Position numbers and translations under genes: made by a program
Notes under the pieces: model-generated
What the model was told of the DNA's origin: nothing
Seen by the model: only the letters and a program-made list of their open reading frames with translations
Databases searched by the model: none
DNA from: Cranoglanis bouderius
Lineage: Eukaryota > Chordata > Actinopteri > Siluriformes > Cranoglanididae
Assembly (NCBI GenBank): GCA_023630585.1
Contig: CM042535.1
Span: 32,982,899 to 33,046,898, forward strand
DNA: 64,000 nucleotides
Direction of reading: 5' to 3'
Shown here: positions 1 through 10,330 of the stretch, one piece after another
Layout: every line of letters starts with the position of its first letter
Position numbering within the stretch: the stretch's first letter is position 1

Positions 1-10
1 TTCATTGCAT

Positions 11-13
<3 letters not shown>

Positions 14-41
<28 letters not shown>
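14..41. repeat. poly-A tract
   Basis: An uninterrupted run of 28 A, possibly the tail of a retroposed element whose body I cannot recognise. Confidence 0.9.
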
Positions 42-44
<3 letters not shown>

Positions 45-430
45 GTCTTGCTGTTCCAGTACTTTCAGAGGGGACTGTATGACCACAGAATGAGGCCAGA
101 ATCGTTGAGCAGACATTAGAGCTCAGGGCAGTCAGTGAAAAGTGGTTTGTCACTGTGTAACACTGCAACCAGACAGGCTCAATTCCATTTGATTCCAATT
201 GCTGTTGTGACAGGTCAATGCAACCGAACACCTTTCAAAGCCTCTAGGATGTTATACCATGATGATTGTTGATGATTTCAACATTACACATCATTTCCTA
301 AATTTGGTAATGTATATCATCATTGGGGATTATATCAAATTTAAAGAAATGACACTACTCACAGTTATTACTCAAACTGCTGAAGGGGTAATGGCTCAAA
401 AAGTTCCACAGAAGTACAACTTATTCTAAA

Positions 431-494
431 GGAGGGAGGGTGAAGGATGGAGGGAGGGAGGGATAGTGAAGGATGGAGGGAGGGAGGGAGGGAG
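431..494. repeat. GGGA/GGAT purine minisatellite
   Basis: Repeated GGAGGGAGGG blocks separated by TGAAGGAT; a strongly purine-skewed tract. Confidence 0.85.
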
Positions 495-1559
495 GCTGAG
501 AGAGATGATGCTGAGCCTTATATCTGGCCTAGTTTTCTGATTTAGACACCCAATAACAAAAAAGATGAGAAGGTCAAACATATCTCAGGCTTAACTGAAT
601 TTGAACACCATTACCTCTTGAGACAAGAAAAAGAGATCAGCTCTCGCCCTTTTACACAAGATGTCATTTAGCAGTAGACCTACTGCGTAACAGACTGCGA
701 ACACAGGTAATGGCTGTCGTGTTTTGTTAAAACTTAGTTACCCTTTGCTGTTGAATAGCTTCCTTATGCGCAATCTGCACACATATTCTTAAACAAATAA
801 TAGTTGTCTTATTCAAAAATACTTGATGAATTATAACACTGTTAGTGTTATAACTGTACGGTGTAATTATTCATTGTTATCATTGTCCATAGACAATTCA
901 TAGACAATACACTATCAAAACGTAAATGTCCATAGACTTTAATGATGCACTTTCTTTGACACATCTCCAACTTTAGACCATATTGACTTTCCTTCATAAT
1001 GAGTGTAGGGAGCCGAGGCATCATGAAAGCACAGTACAAATGGCTGATTAGAAAGAAAGTGATCACTCTAATGCCTAATTGATTTTAAAGCTAACCACAG
1101 ACTCAAATATACCCTTGAGATTAAACAATAGGCTTCTTGAGAGGACTGTAGGAGTGTCCTGTGGAATAAATCATTAGCTGTTGCCTTCTCCCTCTAATGA
1201 TTCTTTCTATAGCTGGTACTTTCCCTAAGCCTTAAATTTTTCTCCCATTAATTCATTAGTATATCAGGAAATTAATTAGAATTGAGGCAAATGCAATTGA
1301 ATCCAGCTGCTCTAAATCATAGGGAGTTTGCAGAAACGTGAATTGTTGTGGAAAGTGATGTGATATGGGATAAGTACAATTAGCACTCATGTACTGTTAG
1401 TAAACAGTGAGTGTACTGTCAGTATACAGTTTTATAGCAATGCAGTGGTAATGTTTATTTTTTAAAAACCGTATATCATATGTCAGGTTTAATGCTAACT
1501 TTAAGGTATAAGGTTTTATAGCATAGTGCTGATGAATTGTCAGTTCTGTTTGGTCAGAA

Positions 1560-2160
1560 GTTTCCTATAACATCTGCTCTGAGTGTAGTGCCAGCTGTAA
1601 TTCAAATCACAGGTGTATATAAATGCACTCATTCTAATACATTATTGTTTCTATAGTAACGGCTAATTCACAAGGGATTCAGACACACCACATAATCTAA
1701 GACTAATAAAAAAAATAAAATAAAAAAACAACTCAAAACATGTTATTTAACCACCAAAATATTGATGATCAAGCTTTGTAACATTTATGGAAAATTTACG
1801 GTTTATGGAAGGAGTCTCCAGTGTCAGCACTTTGTATCAGTATATAAATTTTAATGCTACAGGAAAGTCTTCAGGACAGAGGAGTTTGCGATACATCAGT
1901 TACATGAAAGGCTTTTTTTTTTTTGTCAGCGAAAAAAAGAGGCTGGTGAGGGAGTGACTGTTTACAGCTGCTGTACTGTAAGTGATAACAAGAATGAACT
2001 TGGCTTGAAGATGTTCCACAAGGTTAAACTTAATTATTACCAGTTATGAGTACAGTGTGCCATTTATTAATATTTTTAATGTAGTTCTTGGCAAATTGCT
2101 GTGACATAAGAGGAATAAAATGGAAAATAATCAACTCTGGGGTGGAAACTCATCACAGCA
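1560..2160 (+). repeat. dispersed repeat family X, copy 1
   Basis: Shares blocks with sequence near 30600-31250 and 60040-60700. Shared pieces include CAAATCACAGGTGTATAT, TATTGTTTCTATAGT, the block around GTTTATGGAAGGAGTCTCCA, and CTGTAATGTAAGTGATAACA-type sequence. It looks like a several-hundred-bp noncoding interspersed repeat that I associate with catfish introns. Superfamily unknown; edges approximate. Confidence 0.6.
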
Positions 2161-2355
2161 CCCAACCATTGATGGTTTTCTTTAGATATCAGTTATCAGT
2201 TACTGGGCCATCAGTAAGGTAAAATCAGATACAACTTTTATAGATACAATATTTGATGTCACATTATATTAATTAGCATGGAAATAACTCAATGAATCAA
2301 ACGGAACATTATAATTCCAGAGTCTCAACTCTTATCACGTTCACACTGTTTTCAG

Positions 2356-2555
2356 GAGTGTGAGTCTCAGCCTTGTTTGAATGCTGGCTTCTGCGTGGAC
2401 CTCGTGGACAAATACACCTGCATATGCACCAAGGGCTACAGTGGGACTCAATGCGAGGTTGACTTGGATGCATGCCTGGATATGCCTATGAATTCCTCTC
2501 ACTGTTTTAATGGTGGAACTTGTGTGGATGGCCCTGGATACAGTTTTACATGCAG
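2356..2555 (+). CDS. eys: eys exon a: two EGF-like modules
   Basis: A 200-nt exon after a TTTTCAG acceptor and before a GTGAAC donor; enters in phase 0 and leaves in phase 2. The first module has six cysteines with ordinary EGF spacing, and its CESQPC fits the C-x-S-x-(P/A)-C consensus for O-glucosylation. The second has a longer first loop (CLDMPMNSSHC, containing an NSS N-glycosylation sequon), and its CFNGGTC fits the C2-x4-(S/T)-C3 O-fucosylation consensus; its last two cysteines come from the next exon. EGF modules form the rod-like N-terminal half of EYS. No start codon is expected because this is an internal exon; the preceding exon is outside the window. Confidence 0.93.
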
Positions 2556-5151
2556 GTGAACCCTTCAAATCACTGCTTTATACAAGAGCATAATTGCATT
2601 TATGTCACAGGTTACATACGGTTTCAGCCCCAATCATATTCAGTCACGGGTTAATTCTGGTCCTTATGGAGGAGTGCCTATACCAGTCTGTTTTCTCTCC
2701 AATTAAAGGTCTGCTAGGTTGCCAGAGCGATGATCATGAAGCAGCTGCTGCCATATAATTGTCTGCGTAAAATGAGGCTATGGTGTGTGCAGTGTAATAC
2801 CTCATTTTCGCTCATTATGACCTTTTATACATAATGCAATATCCTTAAGGATTGAGTTACTCCACTCTGAGTCCAGACCTACAAATTATCCGAACACTAT
2901 TTTCCAATTTCTGCTCTATGAGGAAAGCAGATCCACTAACAGACAGCAGACAAGGGGTTGCTTGTCTGTCCATATGAGGCCTCAGTGGATTGATTTGCCT
3001 TAAATTGGAAACAAATACTCTCTGTCATTCTTGGAATTTACTTTCATTTGAAATGGCTCATAGGGTAATGGCTTGTGCTCTGATTGCATTACAGCCCTCA
3101 TTTGGTCACCATCACAAGTTGAATCAGATAATAAAAGAGCAATCAGTATTTTATTGGGCACTGTGGTTTTTTGCAACACCTCAGGAACTGCAACACAGTT
3201 AAACGTGAAACTCAACATTTGATTATTGGACTGACAAAATTTTGTATTAGAGGCTCATTTTAAATTCCCAAAATGTTTCAACATTTCTGACTTTCTAAGC
3301 ACTCATGTAGGAGTATTCATCAAATTCTTAAGCTTGAAGGAACAAATATCTGATGCACAGTTTCCCACTGGATTACCATTACACAACCCATAGTAGTACT
3401 GTTATCAGTTAGTTGTCCAAGCTTCATTTTCATGTCCTTGCATAACTTTCTATGCATACTTTTGACTCCATACTTGCTTCTTTTAGGTATGACTGCATAG
3501 CAAGTGTAGTCAAAGCCCTCAGGGTAGTTGAGAAAAGGTATCACATTTGATCACTCTTTGTAGAAGGTACTTCTAGAGATATTTGCCTAGGTCTTTTTTT
3601 TTTTTTTTTGTAGAATATTTTTTGTGCAAATGAAAATAATAGAATTAAAAAATGACTGGTCACTTGAATTACGTCAGTACTCCTCAGTGCAAGCTTGATG
3701 TTTTTAGTGTTAATGTAGTTTTGGCGCACATCAGGAATTGATGTGTTCACCAAAAAGGTCTTGTATTGTTGTCAAGTACAGACATCTGAATTTGATGCAG
3801 TTTTGTAGTGGAGTTTGTCTCAATGAGGAAAAATTAGTTACATTTTGGCACAGTCAATGTTGTTGATGTTTGCTGTCTGTCACGTTAAAGATCATCATGC
3901 ATCCAGATGCGTCAGTGAATGCGAAAAAGTAGGTATAGAACTACTAATATATAGCGTACAGCACCAATTCCAATGGAAGATCTGAGTTTTATTACCAACT
4001 TTTCTTGCTATACACATTTGTTTGTTGGTTTCACATTTGTGTAAAAGTTTTAGGCACCCTATTTTTTTTTTAGTACAAACTTTGTTATAGATTTTTTTTT
4101 TTTTATTTTATGACTTCTACATTATCAAGTCAGTACAAAAAAACATTTTAGATTCCCAAACGTTTTCTAGCACAAAATTAAATGTTACAGAAAAAAGTTT
4201 GTATGTCATTAAAGAAAGCAGCATATTATGTAAGAGACACTTTTCAGACAAAAAAACGCAATGAAGGCTGCTGGGTTTTGCTGCAAAAATAAGAAGCAAG
4301 TGTCCAGAAGAACTGTGGCTGGTTCTGCAAGATGCTCAATAAAACTTACCAGCTCATTTCCTTATAAAACTGCACAAATTGTACCGGAGACTACTATTTT
4401 TATTTTATTTATTTATTTTTTTGTCACAGCAAATATTGATTTTGTTTCATTTACTACTGTTTACTGCTCTTTATGGTATTTTTTTTAAATGTAGAAACAT
4501 TTAATTTCATTATTTTTGTGCCTAAAACTTTTGTGGAATACTGTATGTACTCAACAAATCAAGTAAACATATTTTAAAATATTCTAGGTTTTTTTTGCCA
4601 GAGGTACAAGCTGCCACTATTTGAAAGCAAATTTTGCTTCTAAAAGCAAGTTAAACCACCGTTTATCATAAATATAAATCATAAATGTCAGGTCTTCTGC
4701 GTGGAAAAACATTGAACCATTTTAATTTGCTCAGGAGCAATTGTTATATCAGTTAGATTTTTTTTTTTTTTAAAGAATTTGGACAAACATTGTTCGTTAG
4801 GCCGCTATATAATAATAGAACCTCCCACACGTTCTCTACTCGCAGTTACATTGAGGATGGGGCTGATCTTAATCTCATGATATATTTTAACATTCAAATG
4901 CTATCTGACAAACTTGTTACTAATGAGGTGTTTCTCAGCTTGCATGCCATCTGGGAGATACATTCTCCACATGCTAACATGGCAATATGTTTCTGGTACA
5001 TTTTTTTCTCCTCTTCTTTCTGAATGTTTGCTTTTCCTGCCAGGCTCAAAGCTATAGCATGATGTAGCACGCTCTTTTCTGTTCCTTCAAAAGGAAGTTC
5101 CAAAAGTCACACTTTTTTCAGTTTTAATGGTAGCATCTCTTTATGTTTTAG
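2556..5151 (+). other. eys intron a-b
   Basis: A 2.6 kb intron. The part 2600-3210 is unique-looking without clear repeats. It contains a Tc1-derived MITE at 4038-4544 and several poly-T runs. Open frames on both strands around 2990-3218 show no recognisable protein and overlap each other. Confidence 0.7.
4038..4544 (+). mobile_element. MITE of the 'GCAAAAGTTTTAGGCACC' family, copy 1
   Basis: Begins GTGTAAAAGTTTTAGGCACC and ends with the inverted TGCCTAAAACTTTTG. The interior is closely alike to copies at 21518, 37968 and 39099. About 40 bases before the 3' terminus, present in the other copies, are missing. A block around 4300-4380 could be a scrap of the 3' transposase coding end. This is a non-autonomous Tc1-like element. 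Confidence 0.8.
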
Positions 5152-5276
5152 ATGTCCAGCAGGTTTTGCTGGGGATTTCTGCGAGCTGGACGTGAACGAG
5201 TGCTGCTCAAAGCCTTGCTTCCATGGCGGCATCTGCCAAGACCTCATCAGTGGGTACCAGTGCCACTGCCGACCCG
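5152..5276 (+). CDS. eys: eys exon b: end of EGF 2 and start of EGF 3
   Basis: A 125-nt exon between a TTATGTTTTAG acceptor and a GTGAGC donor; enters in phase 2 and leaves in phase 1. It closes the EGF of exon a (RCPAGFAGDFCE), then starts a calcium-binding-type EGF with the LDVNEC lead. That EGF reads ECCSKPCFHGGIC, giving seven cysteines once its last cysteine is added from exon c (GLRCE). The usual number is six, so one cysteine is unpaired unless it bonds elsewhere. The CCSKPC segment still satisfies C-x-S-x-P-C for O-glucosylation. The next intron is short (268 bases). Confidence 0.93.
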
Positions 5277-5544
5277 GTGAGCTCCTTACTTGATTTGCTA
5301 TTCAAGTACGTCGCACAACCCTGCAAGAATACTGAAACGTGTTCAACCCCTCTCTCCCAGCTACTATGTAGGTGTGTGTGAACCCAGTGTAAGGAACTGA
5401 AGCAAATCAATGTGGAAGAGCACGTTTGATATTCACTTCTGAGTTTTAAAAGGATAGGGTGAGGGAGGGGGAAGTTGACTGGTGTAGTCTTACAATTTGC
5501 AGTGTGTGTGTGTGTATTTTTTTTTAAATCCTCATTCCTGGCAG

Positions 5545-5669
5545 GTTGGACAGGACTTCGCTGTGAGGATGACATTAATGAGTGCCTGCCGCAGCCATGC
5601 AACCAGGGGATGTGCATCCAGAACGAACCAGGCCACGGCTACTCCTGTTTCTGTCAGCCTGGATTTGTG
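5545..5669 (+). CDS. eys: eys exon c: end of EGF 3 and most of EGF 4
   Basis: A 125-nt exon after a CCTGGCAG acceptor; enters in phase 1 and leaves in phase 0 at the GTGGGT donor. It completes the previous module (GWTGLRCE), then encodes a DDINEC calcium-binding EGF with cysteines in NECLPQPC, GMC, YSC and FC; the sixth comes from exon d (GKNCE). The donor is followed within about 10 bases by a pyrimidine-rich TCC tract (5678-5710) whose complement gives a spurious poly-glutamate frame on the other strand. Confidence 0.92.
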
Positions 5670-6657
5670 GTGGGTTGCCTCCTTCTCCTCCTCCTCTTCC
5701 TCCTCCTCTATGTGTTCCTCTTTATTTCTCATGCATGGAGCGACTAGACTTGCAGCACTTTTTTGTGTTCCACCTTGTTTTTTTCTTTTTTGTTTGGCTT
5801 TCTAATATTGCAATGGCTGTTTGTTTATTTCCGCCGTACACCATATCAACAGTAAGAGATGCTAATTCCCATATACACAGACGGGTTGTTTTTTTTTTAA
5901 TGATAATTATCTTTGCACAAGCAGTAATTACACCCTTACCTACCTGTTTTTACACTTTGTCACACCTTCCATTGTAATAGTATATAGTAAAATGTATATA
6001 CATATTTTATTGATGCATTAAAAATATCAAGAGGAGCAACTTTAGTATCTTCCTGCAATATAAAAAGTTACCTGATAAAACATTTTATGGTTTCGATAGT
6101 ATCTTTAATTGAGTGTGAGGGCAGCCATCCTGAGCGCACTGAGTAGTATTAGTGAGCGTGGTCATTAAAAATGTGCACAAGGTGCCATGAATTGCATTCA
6201 GACGAAGGTACTGATGAACATGGAGCAGTGAGCATGCAGAGAATCTGTTTCACATGAGAGCGAGCACTTCAGTTCTGTGAGCACTGAGCACCTAGGCACA
6301 CATGTGCTTGCCATGATCTATGCATTGTTTGCAAGTCAAGGTGCAATTCACGGTACCTTGTGCTTATTTCTAATGCCCACCCTCGCTAATACTTCTTAAA
6401 CATAAAACTCAGCATGTTAGCAGTACATGCAACCAACATCCAACACCAATAGAGCTGAATAAAATGATCCATAATGTCTAAGTAGGGTACTTATTTCGGT
6501 ATCAGTATTGATGAGTACTTGCTCTGGAAAAAAAAATAATAACATTGATCCGTTTTTTGAACACTCCAGTAATCAAGCTGTTTAAAAATTTCTTACACCA
6601 ACCACAGGTTCTTTTCTCTATTTTTCACACTTTGATATAGCAGTTTTCCCCCTACAG
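5670..6657 (+). other. eys intron c-d
   Basis: A 988-base intron. It starts with a TCC tract, contains T-rich runs, and holds a 247-bp foldback element at 6146-6392. No other coding signal seen. Confidence 0.75.
6146..6392. mobile_element. foldback/MITE-like element with 51-bp inverted arms
   Basis: The left arm 6146-6196 (GTATTAGTGAGCGTGG...GAATTGCA) is the inverse of the right arm 6342-6392 (TGCAATTCACGG...CTAATAC) with a small number of mismatches. The 145-base centre has no recognisable coding capacity. No clear target duplication was found, so the superfamily is open. Confidence 0.65.
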
Positions 6658-6817
6658 GGCAAAAACTGTGAGTATAATTATGATGACTGCTTGCTATGGC
6701 CTTGTCCCGATGGCTTCACCTGCGTGGACGGTGTCAACAGTGTGAGCTGTGTTGCCGTGGAGACCAATGTGACCTCAGTGCCTGCTGTTTTCCTCACTCA
6801 CGCTGAACAAGCGGCAG
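6658..6817 (+). CDS. eys: eys exon d: EGF 4 end, partial EGF 5 and linker
   Basis: A 160-nt exon after a CCCCCTACAG acceptor and before a GTAGGC donor; enters in phase 0 and leaves in phase 1. GKNCE closes EGF 4. The next module reads DDCLLWPCPDGFTC...VSCVAV, with only four of six EGF cysteines. It then turns into a linker with an NVTS sequon and many V/T/A residues ending HAEQAA. The end phase fits the laminin G exon at 19346 directly. In human EYS, as I recall, a large Ser/Thr-rich exon lies between these two positions; no such open frame is seen in the 12.5 kb that follows. Confidence 0.88.
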
Positions 6818-7129
6818 GTAGGCAGATGATTATTGTGTTGTTGTGCCTTTTTTTGGTACAGTATTGCCAGTAATGGTTGTGGATGTTGGTGAAAGGTGAT
6901 GGTGGCGACACCAAACAGGAAGTGAGCCTGGAGCGTAGCAGTGCTTTAACCAAACTTGACGGGTTTAAGACCACGCCCAATAAGTGTGTTGTTCTACCAC
7001 TATGAAAAATCTTCCTGGAAAAGGAAAATAAGTCATAGCATCCACTTGTGTTTGTAGAGTTTGGACCCCTTAATCACTATCTGTGGCTATATTTCTCTGT
7101 TGTGATGTTTATCTACAGTATGTTGTAAG

Positions 7130-7131
<2 letters not shown>

Positions 7132-7167
<36 letters not shown>

Positions 7168-7186
7168 TATTTATTTATTTATTTTT
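7132..7186. repeat. TA and TTTA compound microsatellite
   Basis: About 15 AT units followed by six TTTA units. Confidence 0.9.
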
Positions 7187-7769
7187 TACCTGGGGTATAG
7201 ACAAAATCCAATGCCACTGTTGGGTTTCTATATTGAGATTCATACTTGAGCTGTACTATTTAGTACTGTATACTGGAAGTATTTCACCCTCTATGGTACA
7301 AAGGCTTCAATTCTGAGCTTCTTGGGTTATAATAACATGATTGTATTTATCACATATCAATTTGCATTCTTCATTTGATCCACTCCTTGCTCCCGCATTG
7401 TGTTCTCTGCCTCAGTCCATGAACCAAGACCATGTCCTTCATGTTTTCACTGAACAAAAGTAACTTTTTTTTTTCATGCTGACATGAGCCAAATGGAAGA
7501 GCAAAGAGCCATTGTCATGTTATTTGTTCATGACTTTAGTTTTTGTTAGGGCGAGTTTCGAGTTGGGGTTTTTGCAACAGTTGATGGAATGTGTATTAAG
7601 CGTCTTCTGAGAGAGAAAATCCGTTAATCCATTTTAATTAATTGTTTTGATTAATTGGTTCCAGTGTGTTTTCTTCTCGCACGTTAAAGCTTCATATGTC
7701 AGAAGTGCCTTCTTTTATGGGTTAAACATTTGCTCTGCGCTGAACCATGTTATATAGTTGTCTAGGATT

Positions 7770-9133
7770 CTTTAAAAGCTAATGGAGCATTATAACTTAA
7801 AGGCATTTTAGGACTAATAGCGATGTGACAAGTTGAAATAAGAAAGTGATGTGAAACAGGTGAGGCAATCATCTAATCATAGTATATAAGGAGCCTCCAA
7901 AAAAGGCCTAGTCCTTCAAGAGCAAGGATGGGTCAAGGCTCACCAATCTGCCAACAGAATAATCCAACACTTTGAGAACAACATTCCCCAAAGACAAATT
8001 GGTAGGATTTTGGGCATTTCACCTTCTACAGTGCACAATATAATTAAAAGATTCAAGGAATCGGGTCAAATCTCTTGGTGCGTAAAGGGCAAGGCCGAAA
8101 ACCACTTCTGAATGCGTGTGATCTCCAATCCCTCACACGTCACTGTCTTAAAAACCGTCATGAGTCTGTAATGGATATGACATGGGCTCAGGAATACTTT
8201 GGTAAACCTTTGTCAGTCAACACCATTCGCCACTGGATCCACAGATGCAAGTTAAGGCTTTACTATGCAAAGCAGAAGCCAAACATCAACACTGTCCAGA
8301 AGCATCGCCAACTTCTCTGGGCTTGGTCTCATCTGAGATGGACGGTAACACAGTGGAATCGTGTTTTGTGGTCTGACGAGTAACATTTCAAATCGTTTTT
8401 GGACAAAACAGCCATCGTGTTCTCCGGGCAAAAGAGGAACAGGACCATCCAAGCAGTTATCAGCATCAGGTCCAAAAGCCAGCGTCCGTCATGGTATGGG
8501 AGTGTTTCAGTGCCCATGACATGGGTAACTTGCACATCTGTGAGGTCACCATTAATGCAGAAAGATATGTACACATTTTAGAGCAACATATGCTGCCATC
8601 CAGAGCAGGACAACACCAAACCACATTCTGCCCTGATGATTGCGTAAGCAAAGAGTGTGGGTGCTAGCATGGCCTGCCTGCAGTCCTGACCTGTCTCCGA
8701 TTGAGAATGTGTGGCGCATTACGAAGCGCAAAATAAGGCAACGAAGGCCATGTACAGTTGTGCAACTGAAGAAATGCATAATGGATGAATGGGGTTAAAT
8801 TCTGCTTGCTAAACTTAACCGACTGGTGTCTTCAGTGCCCAAACGCTTAGTAAGTGTTATCAAAAGAAATGGTGGTGTTACACAGTGGTAAACAGTCAAC
8901 TGTCCCAACATTTTTGGAGTGTGTTGCAGTCATCAGATTTGAAATAAGTGTAAATTTTCAAAAATAAATTAAATTCACAAAGTAAAACCTCAAATAATGT
9001 GTTTTCAATATAGTACAGGGTGAATTGAATTTTAAAAATGACTCTTTTCGTTTGTTTTTTTGCATTTTCCATACTGTCCTACCTGTCATACCAACCGTAC
9101 TGTCATACCAACTTTTTTGGAATTGGGGTTGTA
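7770..9133 (+). mobile_element. Tc1-like transposon relic (family with ACAACCCCAATTCC ends), copy 1
   Basis: Recognisable internal Tc1 sequence starts near 7770 and ends at the terminal repeat TTGGAATTGGGGTTGTA (9117-9133). The 5' terminal repeat is missing. The transposase remnant is on the + strand, with stops and frameshifts. Best preserved is 8075-8383, including the first catalytic Asp motif LWSDE just before a stop. The second Asp block is lost in a short deletion near 8600 that a second copy (43925-44453) shares. Inactive. Confidence 0.88.
8075..8790 (+). pseudogene. Tc1-like transposase remnant
   Basis: Readable pieces include the N-terminal helix-turn-helix region (LSVNTIRHWIHRCKLRLYYA), then WNRVLWSDE followed by a TAA where Ser-Thr/Lys-Phe is expected. 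Further downstream there is an NICCHPEQDN block in which the QQDNA motif is fused to upstream sequence by deletion, and an ENVWRI-type region with frameshifts. A family member would be about 330-340 residues; this one is broken in at least four places. It cannot make an active DDE enzyme. Confidence 0.8.
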
Positions 9134-9869
9134 TAACCCAGTCCTAAGAAGCCAAATCGAAAGACCACATTTTTGTTCTTTCCCAGTATTTTTAACAAGG
9201 TATTCAGTGTTCATGACCAGTGGCTTTGCATGTGTATTGTCTAAAAGAGCCCTGAAGACTGCATTTGAAAACACTGATATAAGGCGCTGTAGCTTGACTA
9301 CTTTAGTTTCGGGTATGTTATCCAATTACACAGCAACAGAAAACTTACTTTTGCAAAGATTTCCAGTCATAGTTACAACTTCTATTTTCTGTGTATTTGT
9401 TTGAGGTATTAAAAATATATTTCTTTATCTTATCTTAAACAGTATGTCACTGCAAAGCCTTTTCATCTGTGACCAGTCTATACGCCTGACCTGTAAACTT
9501 AACTAAAAATTAAATAACCGTGAGATTGTATCTCACTAATCTAGAGGGCATATTCAGGGGAACCATAGATGTATTTTTAAATTTATTTTGAAATGTGCTA
9601 ATTGGTTTCTGGCATCTACATAAACAAACCTTTAGCATTAAAGCCAGCACTTGCAAAGAATTATGAACATACCCACATTGATTTTAGGAGTAAAAATGTT
9701 GCTATGTGCTGTGAATATGCGAATGATTTTGCTAGGTCTCAATGTTCTGTTGTATGAATCTGAACATTTTCAACCAAGTAAACTGAAGATGAAAGAAATG
9801 AGAAATAGATTTTTTTTTTAAAGATGCATTTTAATTCTCTGAAATGTGAAGAGTAATGTTTTTCAGTGT

Positions 9870-10330
9870 CTTCTGAAATGAAATGTCGTCGAACAGTGCA
9901 AGATAAACATGTATTACAATAAAGTCCGTGCCCCGAGGAGGAGAGCGGTTCATTATCTGAATATGCTCTCCATAGAAATCAATGCATGACGGATGTGGAA
10001 AAGTCAATATGCAGAGGACGCTGAGCTGTCCACACGCATTCTCCGCCAGCAGACATCCATGGCAGTTCCATTCGACTCGACTACATGATATTGAAGTCAC
10101 GATTTTGTCCCTGATAAAGCTCAAGGAAGTTTATTGACAGAAATGTGAGGCAAGCTGACCAAACCCATCATCAATAATGGATTCTGAAATGAACGTGTCC
10201 TTTTAAATGTGGCTGCATTTGAAGGACAGAAGACAGCACTTCACAGCAGCTCTCTCCACTTTCACATTCGGCAACCTATGCTCTCTTTCGCAAGCTTTTT
10301 TAAATGCAGCCAAGGCTGTCATGGACTAGC
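9870..10330. other. unique GC/CpG-richer stretch, possible conserved noncoding element
   Basis: Outside recognisable repeats, with higher GC and CpG than its surroundings. An antisense 97-codon open frame across it (9831-10124) matches nothing I know. Candidate regulatory or conserved sequence by composition only. Confidence 0.3.

Larger units (their letters stand above)
1..2355. other. eys intron sequence upstream of the first visible exon
   Basis: No exon-like open frame with EGF cysteine spacing is visible here. It holds a poly-A tract at 14-41, a purine-rich GGGA minisatellite at 431-494, and a dispersed repeat copy at about 1560-2160. The stretch 1080-1330 is unique-looking, AT-rich and has several TAATTA/ATTAAT homeodomain-type sites. 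Confidence 0.6.

Noticed and set aside
2341..2568. 75-residue minus-strand frame
   Set aside because: Antisense of eys exon a; low stop density is due to the exon.
5207..5617. 136-residue minus-strand frame
   Set aside because: Antisense shadow of eys exons b and c and the short intron between them.
9831..10124. 97-residue minus-strand frame
   Set aside because: No recognisable domain or conserved motif; kept only as part of a possible noncoding element.
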